33,832 nucleotides of DNA from Caenimonas koreensis DSM 17982 (GCF_009646335.1 NZ_WJBU01000030.1:1-33832); one strand, 5' to 3'; positions 7,419 through 14,828 are shown, numbered from the stretch's first letter. The notes: generated by a model from the letters alone, not told the origin. Program-made: numbers and translations.

Positions 7419-8608
7419 AGGCTGAGGAGATCTTCGACAGCTGGCTGAGGGCGCACAACGCGATTGGCAAGGACGAGATCTCGCCGGCGAGCGCCCGGCA
7501 GTATCGCAAGCGTTGGGTACTGTGGGCGCACTGGCTTGAGAAAGTGCCTCCGGGCGCCTCCAAGCCGCGCGCAGCTCACGTCCTCGAGGCGACACCCGAG
7601 CTCCTGGATCGCTTCCTCTACCACGGCCGCAGTGAGGACTCGAAGGCCAATCGCCATGAGCTGACGGAGCCGTTCTCTTCCACGACGAGGAGGCGCTACT
7701 GGTCGATCTTCAGGCGCATCTACGCGCATGCACAGATGAAGGGCTGGATCGCCACGCTTCCGTTTCCGGAGGTGCAGCCACCCCCCGAGAAGCGCGATGC
7801 CGCTGTCGTGCCTCCCAACGTGCTCGAAGCGATCCCGTCCGTGCTTCCGACCATCCGGCACTGGAGGGACCAACGCGATCGAGCGCTGATCCTCGTGGCG
7901 TACGACGCCGCCCTCACTCCGGCGGAACTGTGCGGCCTGCAGCTCGCCCAGGTCACCACCAAGCTCGATCACGCCGAACGGCTGACGCTCGACCTCGACG
8001 GAAAGCGGGGCGCGCAGAAGCGGACCCTGCACCTTTCGCTGGACTCCTCCCGCGAGTTGAATGCGTGGTTGGATGTGCGCAGCGAAATCGCCGCGAAGGA
8101 CAAGATCGCCCTGGAGGCAAGAGACAGGGTGTTCCTGTCGCAAAGGCGAGAACGGGGCATCTACGCCCCCCTGCAGCTCTACACCCTGATCCGCAAGACC
8201 CTCCTGGCAGCGACCGCGAAGGTTCGGCACGTGCAGGCCGATGCAGGTGCGCCGGCCCCCGAGTTCGAAGGTCAATACAGCCCGATGGTCCTGCGAAACA
8301 GCGTGCTGCTGGAACGCCTGCGACGCAAGCAGGACTACACGCAGTTGCTCTACGACGCCGGCTTCAAGGACCCTCAAGCACTTCTCGGACTGACGGCACG
8401 CCTTCCTGCGGACGAAGCCTCGCTGGTGCTGGCGGACATCTGGGCCATGGAGCGCGCCTTGCGCGCCGCGAAAACCGAGGATGCCGAGGACACGCAGGCG
8501 AGCCAGCAGAGAGTCTCGGCCATGGAGCACGCGTTGCGCGCCGCGAAGGCCACGCCCGAGGATGCCGAGGACACGCAGGCGAGCCAGCAGAGCGACAAGA
8601 CGCATTGA
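7346..8608 (+). CDS. Tyrosine-recombinase-fold protein lacking catalytic residues
   Basis: A 420-residue protein with the layout of a phage-type integrase: an N-terminal core-binding region (about 25-135) with the helix RYWSIFRRIYAHAQMKGWI, then a catalytic-domain-like region beginning RDRALILVAYDAALTPAELCGLQ. In active recombinases the latter motif contains an Arg; here the position is T191. Box II, usually H-x-L-R-H, reads MVLRN (only R317 kept), and the expected final Tyr is absent around 340-350 (LLYDAGFKDPQALLGLT). It is therefore likely a DNA-binding protein derived from an integrase rather than an enzyme. The C-terminus carries two copies of an acidic 25-residue unit. A TTG at 7415 is an alternative start that avoids the 73-bp overlap. 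Confidence 0.7.
   Translation: MESNTNTNSRSTIQEAPVAEGLRLKAEEIFDSWLRAHNAIGKDEISPASARQYRKRWVLWAHWLEKVPPGASKPRAAHVLEATPELLDRFLYHGRSEDSKANRHELTEPFSSTTRRRYWSIFRRIYAHAQMKGWIATLPFPEVQPPPEKRDAAVVPPNVLEAIPSVLPTIRHWRDQRDRALILVAYDAALTPAELCGLQLAQVTTKLDHAERLTLDLDGKRGAQKRTLHLSLDSSRELNAWLDVRSEIAAKDKIALEARDRVFLSQRRERGIYAPLQLYTLIRKTLLAATAKVRHVQADAGAPAPEFEGQYSPMVLRNSVLLERLRRKQDYTQLLYDAGFKDPQALLGLTARLPADEASLVLADIWAMERALRAAKTEDAEDTQASQQRVSAMEHALRAAKATPEDAEDTQASQQSDKTH
8445..8592 (+). repeat. Two-copy tandem repeat at the 3' end of the recombinase-like gene
   Basis: Two units starting at the CCATGGAGC at 8445 and 8520 encode the related peptides MERALRAAK and MEHALRAAK, each followed by an identical EDAEDTQASQQ stretch. 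A 35-bp block is repeated exactly (8477-8511 and 8558-8592); the second unit carries six extra bases in front of it. Near-identity at the DNA level indicates a recent duplication, and such repeats can vary in number between strains. Confidence 0.85.
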
Positions 8609-8632
8609 CAGCGTGCGGTTGCCCTGTAGCTT
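8605..8632 (+). promoter_or_regulatory. Possible internal promoter for the methyltransferase
   Basis: TTGACA (8605-8610), a perfect -35 box, is followed after 16 bp by TAGCTT (8627-8632). The ATG of the methyltransferase is six bases further, so the transcript would be nearly leaderless. The -35 box overlaps the stop codon of the upstream gene. It could uncouple methyltransferase expression from the rest of the run. Confidence 0.35.
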
Positions 8633-8638
8633 GAGGGC

Positions 8639-9898
8639 ATGAGTCTTCCCTGCGAACCCGACCTCCTCGCCGCCGTCCCCGAGACACTGCGCCCCGTCCT
8701 GCGAGCCTACCTGAGCGGAGCGCCGGTGGCCAACGATGCGCTCTATGCCCAGCTGCAGCCCGAGGTCGAAGCCAGCCCGGAGCGTTGGCAGCCCAAGGCG
8801 GCCGCGCCGGCATCCTGTCGCGACCGCAACCTGGTCCACCGGAAGATGCGCTGGCACCAGCAGACCCTGCGGCAACTCGGCCTGCTGGAGAAGGTCCCCG
8901 GCCGCCGCGGTGTGTGGCAGCTCAAGCCCCAAGCCAAGGAGCTCACGCCGGCAAGGCCCGGGATGGTCCTGGTGGCCTTCAGCACGCGCCTGGGGCTGGC
9001 GCTCTGGAGTTCGTGCCACGACGTGTTCCCGCGGATCGACGAGCCGATCGCGCTGTTGCTCACCTCACCGCCCTACCCCATTCGCAAGCCACGCGCCTAC
9101 GGAGGCGTGACGGCGGGCGAGTTCACGGACTTCATCTGCGGTGCCCTGGAGCCGATCGTCGCGAACCTGCTCGATGGCGGCTCCATCGCCCTCTCGCTGA
9201 GTCCCGACTGCTTCGAACCGGGTTCCCCTGCGCGCAGCACCTATCTCGAGGAGGCCACGCTCGCGTTGAAGCGGCGCTTCGACCTCCACCTCATGGACCG
9301 CATCATCTGGACCAATCCAGCACGCCCGCCGGGCCCGGTGCGATGGGCGAGCATCCAGCGGGTCCAGCTCTCGGCGACCTACGAAATGGTCCTCTGGTTC
9401 ACGAACAACCCGGCAGCCTGCTTCTCCGACAACCGGCGGGTGCTGCAGCCCCATACCGAGCGTCACGCGGGGCTGATCGCCCGCGGCGGCGAAAAGCGAA
9501 CGACCAACTACGGGGATGGCGCCTACCGGCTTCGCGTCGGCTCGTTCGGCGCCGAGACCGCGGGCCGGATTCCGCGTAACGTGCAGAACTTCACCCACAA
9601 CGGCGCCACCCACCGCGCGATGCGCCAGGCGGCGATCTCGGCAGGACTGCCTACGCACGGCGCCTGCATGCCCCTGGGACTGGCCAAGTTCCTGGTCGAG
9701 TTCCTCACGCGCAAGGACCAACTGGTGGTCGACTGCTTCGGCGGGTGGCTGCGCACCGCCCTGGCTGCGGAGCAAACCGGCCGGAGGTGGCTGGCGACCG
9801 AGCTGATGGGGGAACACCTGATGGGCGCCGCGTATGCATTCCAGCACGCCGAGGGCTTCCAATCGGCCTTCGACCTCAAGACGGGAGGTCACGCGTGA
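8639..9898 (+). CDS. Beta-class N4/N6 amino DNA methyltransferase with winged-helix N-terminus
   Basis: A 419-residue protein that should methylate the exocyclic amine of cytosine or adenine in DNA using SAM. Motif IV, TSPPY, is at 142-146 and precedes the SAM-binding motif I near the C-terminus (VVDCFGG at 363-369), the permuted order of beta-class enzymes; the target-recognition region would be 195-340. Residues 60-97 (KMRWHQQTLRQLGLLE, then GVWQL) resemble the winged-helix domain at the N-terminus of Mrr-type proteins. Odd point: the usual GSGTT of motif I reads GGWLRT, so SAM binding may be altered. No restriction-enzyme gene of a recognised type is adjacent. Its stop overlaps the next start (GTGA at 9895-9898). 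Confidence 0.8.
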   Translation: MSLPCEPDLLAAVPETLRPVLRAYLSGAPVANDALYAQLQPEVEASPERWQPKAAAPASCRDRNLVHRKMRWHQQTLRQLGLLEKVPGRRGVWQLKPQAKELTPARPGMVLVAFSTRLGLALWSSCHDVFPRIDEPIALLLTSPPYPIRKPRAYGGVTAGEFTDFICGALEPIVANLLDGGSIALSLSPDCFEPGSPARSTYLEEATLALKRRFDLHLMDRIIWTNPARPPGPVRWASIQRVQLSATYEMVLWFTNNPAACFSDNRRVLQPHTERHAGLIARGGEKRTTNYGDGAYRLRVGSFGAETAGRIPRNVQNFTHNGATHRAMRQAAISAGLPTHGACMPLGLAKFLVEFLTRKDQLVVDCFGGWLRTALAAEQTGRRWLATELMGEHLMGAAYAFQHAEGFQSAFDLKTGGHA

Positions 9899-10500
9899 GC
9901 GGCGAACACAGGATGTGGCGCGAGCTGATGCAGCGCGCGAACCCGGGCTGGTCGTTCAGCGTCGGGCGTCACGCGCAACTCGGCCAGGGCGCGCTTTCGC
10001 TCGACACGTTCGTCTACCTCGTCGACGTGGCCACCGCCTGGTCGGTCGCCGGCGGCCTTGCGGAAAGTGAATTCCGCCGGCTCCTCAGAGCGCTTGAAGC
10101 GGCACCCGCGATGGCCGCCAGTGCACGCGACGGCGCGAATGGCATCCGCGAGGCGGCCGACGCGAATCTGGCGCGGGACACGGAGGAAGCCGAAGGCCTC
10201 ATCGTCACCGCACTGGCCGCGCTCACGCAGACGCAGACCTTCGTCCGGGCCCGGGAAGCGCAGCAGGGAAGGCTAACCGGGCACTGGCTCTACCTCGTCT
10301 ATCGCTTGCGCGACGGCTCGGTGTTGGGTCGGCCGGGATTCGCAACGCAGGGGATGCCAGGGCTGTTGTCTCCCGAGAGGCTGCATGGCCTGGTGGTGCA
10401 GACCGTCGCCGTCGACACGGGAGCGAGCGGTCCCACCTCGGTCGGCAGGATGATCGCCGCTGGCGGGGGAGCACCCGTCGCGGAGATCTACCGCGCGTGA
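9895..10500 (+). CDS. Unknown protein coupled to the methyltransferase
   Basis: A 201-residue protein from a GTG start whose TG also belongs to the methyltransferase stop, so the two are co-translated. Residues 1-45 contain conserved-looking aromatics (WRELMQRANPGWSFSVGRH), 50-120 are helical and alanine-rich, and 130-200 appear beta-rich (GHWLYLVYRLRDGSVLG). No catalytic motif was found. Coupling suggests a partner of the methyltransferase, for example a specificity or accessory subunit, but nothing in the sequence proves this. A strong hairpin follows the stop. Confidence 0.55.
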   Translation: MSGEHRMWRELMQRANPGWSFSVGRHAQLGQGALSLDTFVYLVDVATAWSVAGGLAESEFRRLLRALEAAPAMAASARDGANGIREAADANLARDTEEAEGLIVTALAALTQTQTFVRAREAQQGRLTGHWLYLVYRLRDGSVLGRPGFATQGMPGLLSPERLHGLVVQTVAVDTGASGPTSVGRMIAAGGGAPVAEIYRA

Positions 10501-10530
10501 GCCGGGCTCCGGAAGAACGTCGATCGCGAG

Positions 10531-10577
10531 GCCCCGCTGCGCGCTGCCGCTGGGCAGCACCCGCGGCAGCGCGGGGC
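10531..10577. terminator. Long GC hairpin, possible terminator
   Basis: The arm at 10563-10577 (GCGGCAGCGCGGGGC) pairs over all 15 bases with 10531-10550 if five bases of the latter are bulged out; the loop is 12 bases. It occupies most of the 112-bp gap before the ExoVII-like gene and could end transcription of the upstream genes. No T-run follows. Confidence 0.45.
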
Positions 10578-10590
10578 GGCATTACCATCC

Positions 10591-10601
10591 GACCATCCGC
10601 G
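10591..10601 (+). promoter_or_regulatory. 11-bp motif shared upstream of two nuclease genes (copy 1)
   Basis: GACCATCCGCG occurs 11 bases before the ExoVII-like start and again at 12740-12750 before the ERCC4 gene. Both copies are preceded, eight and five bases earlier, by GGCAT. These are the two longest gaps inside the 10.5-13.4 kb part of the run, so a shared regulator or transcription signal is possible. Chance recurrence cannot be excluded. Confidence 0.3.
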
Positions 10602-10612
10602 GATGCCGAAGC

Positions 10613-12484
10613 TTGAGCAGAACCTATCTCACCGCCCCCTACAGCGAGCGCACCGGGGTGAAGGAACTCGGCGCCCGGTGGGACAGTGACGAGCGCAAGT
10701 GGTTCGTCCCGGACGGGCTGGCTCTGGAGCCCTTCGCCCGCTGGCTCCCTGCGGCCGTAGGGAGGCCCGAGCCATCCAGCAACAGCCGAGCGCTCGCTGC
10801 AGCCAGCGCACCTCAGGCAGAGAGCCTTCCAAGCACCCAGAAGGGCATCCGACTGGCCGCACTCATGCAACGGGTGTCCGCCGCAGTGCACTCCGCATTC
10901 AGTGAGGGGGTGTGGACGCGGCTTGAGGTCATCGATGTTTCCGCGCGAGGCCACGTGTACCTCGAAGTTGCAGATCGGGACGAGAGCGGGCGGGTGCTGG
11001 CCAAGACGCGGGCGATGATCTGGGGGGCGGTGGCGCAGAAGCTGCTGCCCCGATTCCTGAGCGACACAGGCATGGAGCTCGCACCGGGGATCAAGCTCCT
11101 CGTGCGCGCCAAGCCGAGCATGCACGCCGAGTATGGCTTCGGCCTGGTGATCGAGGAGATCGACCCGGAGTACACCTTGGGCGACCTCGAGGCGCGCAAG
11201 CGGGAGATCCGCGCGCGGCTGCAGTCCGAAGGACTGTGGGACCGCAATCGCCAACTGCCTGCGCCATGGGACTTCACCGAAGTGCTCGTTATCGCACCCG
11301 AGCAGGCGGCCGGGCTCGGCGACTTCCAGGCGGAGGCCGCGCGGCTGCAGCTCGCCGGCGTGTGCCGATTCACGTACGCCCACAGCCGCTTCCAGGGCGC
11401 CGGCGCGGCGAACGAGATCTGTGCCGCCGCCTCAGAGGGACTCGGGAGCCTTGCTGCCCGCGGCATCGTCCCGGATGCGATCGTGATCATCCGTGGCGGC
11501 GGTGCCGTGAATGACCTCGCGTGGCTGAACGAGTACTGCCTGTGCCGCTTCGTGTGCGAGGCGCCGGCGCCGGTCTTCACAGGAATCGGACACCAGCGCG
11601 ACAGCACCCTCGTCGACGAGGTCGCCCACACCGCGTTCGACACACCGAGCAAGGTCATCGTGGGGATCGAGGCAGGGATCGCCACCCGGGCGCGCGACGC
11701 CCGCGCGGCGTTCGAGGAGATCTGCGCGCTGGCGAGAATCCACGTGCAGCGTTCGCGAGGCGTGATCCGCCAGCACGTGGCCGATGTTCGTCACGGGGCT
11801 TTGCAGCTGCACGCAGCGGCCGCGCGCGGCACGGATTCGCTCCTGGCCGAGGTCCGCGAATTGTCCAGGCAGCACATCCATCGCGCGACGACACACTCGC
11901 GGGAGCGCATAGGCGTGGTCAACGTCGAATCCCAGGGCGTACTGGCGAAGGCGCGAGCCGAGGCGCCATTGCGAATGCACGAGGTCGCTGCTTCAGCGCG
12001 GGCTCACATCACCGCGGCGCGCCACGGGGCGCAGACGGCCCGAGGCGCGTTGCTTGAAGTGAGCGCCCGGGCGGTGGACGGCCAGCGATCGGCGGCGCGC
12101 CACGCCCTGCAGGAAACCACACACGCGGCTCGTGCGCTACTGACGCGCGCTACGCACGATGCGGATTGGACACACGCGAGCGTGCTTCAACGCTGCGCCG
12201 AAGCGGTCGCCCGCAGCCGCGATGCGCAGCAGCGTTCTCTGCAAGAGATCGCGCAGGAGAGCATGCGCGCTGTGCATCGGGCGCGCGAGGCGAGCGCCGG
12301 CCTCATGCGCGAGATCATCGGCCAGGGGCCTGAGAAGACGCTGCGGCGAGGCTTTGCCGTCGTGAGGAACTCCCAGGGCGACCCGGTCACAAGTGCCGAA
12401 CAGGCAGCGAGCTGCGCCGACATCGGCCTGCAGTTTCAGGACGGCGTGGTGCACGCCACACTCAAGAAGGACGATCGACAATGA
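10613..12484 (+). CDS. DUF5710-exonuclease VII large subunit fusion (XseA-like)
   Basis: A 623-residue protein, much longer than the roughly 450 residues of cellular XseA. Residues 1-47 are a DUF5710-type module (YLTAPYSERTGVKELGARWD, then KWFVPDG) often found on plasmid and conjugative-element proteins. An OB-fold follows (about 85-185, GHVYLEVADRDESG), then the ExoVII catalytic domain: AGLGDF (D237), VIIRGGG (R294) and GIGHQRDSTLVD (H327, D330), which match the catalytic Asp, Arg, His and Asp of E. coli XseA. A long Ala/Arg-rich helical region (350-575) and the usual C-terminal tail (LRRGFAVVRN) complete it. It should degrade single-stranded DNA with its small subunit, whose start overlaps the stop here. 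The start is a TTG, the first possible in this frame and correctly placed for the domain. Confidence 0.85.
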   Translation: MSRTYLTAPYSERTGVKELGARWDSDERKWFVPDGLALEPFARWLPAAVGRPEPSSNSRALAAASAPQAESLPSTQKGIRLAALMQRVSAAVHSAFSEGVWTRLEVIDVSARGHVYLEVADRDESGRVLAKTRAMIWGAVAQKLLPRFLSDTGMELAPGIKLLVRAKPSMHAEYGFGLVIEEIDPEYTLGDLEARKREIRARLQSEGLWDRNRQLPAPWDFTEVLVIAPEQAAGLGDFQAEAARLQLAGVCRFTYAHSRFQGAGAANEICAAASEGLGSLAARGIVPDAIVIIRGGGAVNDLAWLNEYCLCRFVCEAPAPVFTGIGHQRDSTLVDEVAHTAFDTPSKVIVGIEAGIATRARDARAAFEEICALARIHVQRSRGVIRQHVADVRHGALQLHAAAARGTDSLLAEVRELSRQHIHRATTHSRERIGVVNVESQGVLAKARAEAPLRMHEVAASARAHITAARHGAQTARGALLEVSARAVDGQRSAARHALQETTHAARALLTRATHDADWTHASVLQRCAEAVARSRDAQQRSLQEIAQESMRAVHRAREASAGLMREIIGQGPEKTLRRGFAVVRNSQGDPVTSAEQAASCADIGLQFQDGVVHATLKKDDRQ

Positions 12485-12690
12485 CCACGTTCAAGGAAGC
12501 GTTCGAAGTGCTCAACCGCCATGCGAAGGCGCTGCGGGAACAGGAAGAGCCGAACATCGACGACCTGCTGCGGATCGTCAATGAATCGGTCGCGGCCTAC
12601 CGGGTGTGCGAGGAACGTATCGCCGCGGTCGACGCAGCGCTCCAGGCAGCTCTGAAGGACGCGGCGACACCCGGCAACGAAGCACGCTGA
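12481..12690 (+). CDS. Exonuclease VII small subunit (XseB-like)
   Basis: A 69-residue, nearly all-helical protein. The pattern FKEAFEVLNRHAKALREQEE, then IDDLLRIVNESVAAYRVCEERI matches XseB: a first helix with regularly spaced hydrophobic residues, a short turn before a second helix, and a Cys near its end. XseB coats the helical extension of XseA and is needed for ExoVII activity. It overlaps the large-subunit stop by four bases (ATGA), as expected for subunits made in fixed ratio. Having both subunits together on the cargo argues that the complex works independently of the host's own, usually unlinked, xseA and xseB. Confidence 0.75.
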   Translation: MTTFKEAFEVLNRHAKALREQEEPNIDDLLRIVNESVAAYRVCEERIAAVDAALQAALKDAATPGNEAR

Positions 12691-12739
12691 GGCCGGCGTG
12701 GAACGCACGTGCTGCTCTGCGATGGAGCAGGCATACTTG

Positions 12740-12750
12740 GACCATCCGCG
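12740..12750 (+). promoter_or_regulatory. 11-bp motif shared upstream of two nuclease genes (copy 2)
   Basis: Second copy of GACCATCCGCG, 20 bases before the ERCC4 ATG. GGCATAC immediately upstream could serve as part of a -10 region. A G-run (GGGGGGCGACAC, just before 12771) supplies the ribosome-binding site for the ERCC4 gene. Confidence 0.3.
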
Positions 12751-12770
12751 CGTGAACTGGGGGGCGACAC

Positions 12771-13448
12771 ATGTCTGGTCTTGTGGTGGACAGCCGCGAA
12801 ACGAACAGCGGCATTCCCGCGATGCTGCGACGCAGTGGGGTCGAGTTCGTGACCGAGGAGCTTGCCGCCGGCGACTACCGGATCGGGAACATCCTGATCG
12901 AGCGCAAGACCGGCGTGGACCTGTTCCAGTCGATCTACGACGGGCGCCTGTTCCCGCAGGCCGAGCTGCTGTGCCAGCACGCGGAGCGCCCGTTCCTGCT
13001 GCTCGAGGGCGATATCCGTGCTGCCAATACCAACATGGTCGAGGACGCGCTGCCCGGCGCCGTTTCCGCCTTGTCGATCTTCTGGGGTGTCCAGGTTCTA
13101 TGGATGCCGGACAGCGCGAGCACGGCCAGCCTCCTTCGCTGCATGGTGCGCCACAGCACGGAAGGACTGGGTTACGAGGTGCCACTGCGCGTGAAAAAGC
13201 CGAAGCTCAGTGCAGCACCCGACGGCGCACTGCCGCAGTTCCTCGTGGAGGGGCTTCCTGGCGTTGGCGCAGAGACGGCTCGCGCCTTGTTGCGCCACTT
13301 CGGAAGCGCCAAGGCCGTGTTTGCAGCAGCACCGGAGGACCTGCGCAAATGCGCTGGGGTGGGGCCGAAGACTGCCAGCGCCATCGATGCAGCGCTGCGG
13401 CACCAGCCTACCGCGTTCCGCTCTACTCGCGCTGCTCCGGATCGCTGA
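12771..13448 (+). CDS. ERCC4-domain nuclease with tandem HhH (XPF/MUS81-like)
   Basis: A 225-residue protein. The N-terminal ERCC4 domain has VVDSRE (D7, R9, E10), AGDYRIG (D35), IERKTGVD (E44, R45, K46, D50), the nuclease motif of XPF and MUS81, and continues to about 150. Residues 164-220 carry two helix-hairpin-helix motifs (GLPGVGAETARALL and CAGVGPKTASAI) that bind DNA. XPF-type enzymes cut branched or flap DNA near a junction. All key residues are present, so activity is likely. Such compact ERCC4-HhH proteins are typical of archaea and eukaryotes and uncommon in bacteria. It is the last gene of the run and converges on the PDZ gene 25 bp away. Confidence 0.85.
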   Translation: MSGLVVDSRETNSGIPAMLRRSGVEFVTEELAAGDYRIGNILIERKTGVDLFQSIYDGRLFPQAELLCQHAERPFLLLEGDIRAANTNMVEDALPGAVSALSIFWGVQVLWMPDSASTASLLRCMVRHSTEGLGYEVPLRVKKPKLSAAPDGALPQFLVEGLPGVGAETARALLRHFGSAKAVFAAAPEDLRKCAGVGPKTASAIDAALRHQPTAFRSTRAAPDR

Positions 13449-13473
13449 CGGCCACAGCAGGCGCCGCGCGAAG

Positions 13474-14088
13474 CTACTCCTTCGGAAGCTTCACGTTCAG
13501 GAAGTGCTGCATGCCGTCTCGGCTCACCAACATCAACACTGCCTTGTCTGATGCGACCAGGGGTGCGAGCGTTTCCCTCAGGTCACCGAGGGTGAAGACC
13601 TTCGTGTCGCCGACCGCGATGATGTGGTCGCCCTGACGGATGCCCTGTAGCGCTGCGTCGGTCTGCAACACCCGGATTCCAGATGAAGCCGTAGGCTCGG
13701 CGACGATTCCGAAGATGCTGGCCCGAGGCGGAGCGGCGGCAGCCTCCGCGGCGGCACGATCGGCGGCCGCAGCGCGCGGGTCGCGCAGGTAGCGCAAGCC
13801 GACTTCCGATAGGTTGGTTGCCTTGGTCCACATGGTCTGTCGTCCCACGTCCGTCGGCACTCCGACGTGCAGGCCAAGGAGATCTGCGTTCCTGGTGGGC
13901 AAGCCGTGCTTCGCGACGAGGCCTTCGAGGCCGACCTGTCGCACCGGGAGCCCTCCGAAGTACGCCACGGAGTTGTCGCGACGGGCGTAGAACGTGATGG
14001 CAGCGTCCCAGAAGCGCCCCGCGTCCATGTAGGTGTCCAGCGCCTCCTTGAGCTTCGCGATGCGGGGTGATGTCGGTTTCTGTGCCAT
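13474..14088 (-). CDS. PDZ-domain protein
   Basis: A 204-residue protein beginning MAQKPTSPRIAK. The C-terminal 75 residues form a PDZ-like domain: SGIRVLQTD, then GIRQGDHIIAVGDTKV, then LMLVSRDGMQHFLNVKLP, the pattern of HtrA-type PDZ modules that hold protein C-termini. The N-terminal 100 residues (DTYMDAGRFWDAAITFYARR) are of unknown fold, and an Ala-rich linker separates the two halves. No protease domain, signal peptide or membrane segment is present, so it should act in the cytoplasm as an adaptor. It converges with the ERCC4 gene. The 83-bp interval from its start to the IS256 element (14089-14171) would hold its promoter. Confidence 0.65.
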   Translation of the reverse strand: MAQKPTSPRIAKLKEALDTYMDAGRFWDAAITFYARRDNSVAYFGGLPVRQVGLEGLVAKHGLPTRNADLLGLHVGVPTDVGRQTMWTKATNLSEVGLRYLRDPRAAAADRAAAEAAAAPPRASIFGIVAEPTASSGIRVLQTDAALQGIRQGDHIIAVGDTKVFTLGDLRETLAPLVASDKAVLMLVSRDGMQHFLNVKLPKE

Positions 14089-14163
14089 TTAAGGCGGTTT
14101 GACGTCCGAACAAACCCCTAGGAATCGCGCCACGAACCACGAATGATCCCTCAGCTCGCGACC

Positions 14164-14171
14164 CGCGCGAT
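14164..14171. repeat. IS256 target-site duplication, left copy
   Basis: CGCGCGAT directly before the left end; the same eight bases follow the right end at 18214. The match extends one more base outward on the left (CCGCGCGAT) if the right end is read one base shorter. Confidence 0.75.
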
Positions 14172-14828
14172 GGTCGTGTCCCTAGACGTGGTGTAAGTCC
14201 ACAGCCCGGACAGGCTGAGATGCACGTCACTCAGCGAGCCACGGCGGGCAGGCGAGTCGGCACAGTATCGCAGAGGGTCTGCAGACCTTCGAGCTGCATG
14301 TAGCGGCGGTTCAAACTCCACTCGTCGTTCTGTTCGAGCATCATCGCGCCCACCAGGCGTGTGATCGACGCGTCGTTGGGGAAGATCCCCACGACGTTCG
14401 TGCGTCGCTTGATCTCGGCATTCAAGCGCTCCAGCGGATTGGTCGAGTAGATCTGGGGCCAGTGCGCTCGCGGAAACGTCATGAACGCCAGCACGTCGTT
14501 CTCGGCGTCGTCCATCAATGCTCCGAGCTTGGGGAACTTGCTTCGAAGTTGATCGGCCACCGAGCGCCACTGCGTCTTGGCCGCCTCCGGGGTGTCCTGC
14601 ACGAACACGGTGCCGATGGCCGCCGAGACCATGCGCCGCTGGGTCTTGCCCGCGTGCGCCAGGGCGTTGCGCATGAAGTGGACCCGGCAACGCTGCCAAG
14701 TCGCCTTCAGAACCTTCGAAACGGCCGCCTTGATGCCCTCGTGGCTGTCGCTGATCACCAGTTTGACGCCACGCAGCCCGCGTCGGTTCAGGCTGCGCAG
14801 GAACTCCGTCCAGAACGGTTCGGCCTCG

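Noticed and set aside
6644..9019. Long open frame on the minus strand (about 790 codons)
   Set aside because: It lies antisense to four genes with clear coding features (NYN protein, duplicated protein, recombinase-like protein, methyltransferase). Such frames are common in GC-rich DNA, and its translation is Arg/Gln-rich with no motif.
8639..10500. Classical type II restriction-modification pair
   Set aside because: The gene after the methyltransferase has no PD-(D/E)XK, HNH or other endonuclease motif that I can see, so calling it a restriction enzyme would be unsupported.
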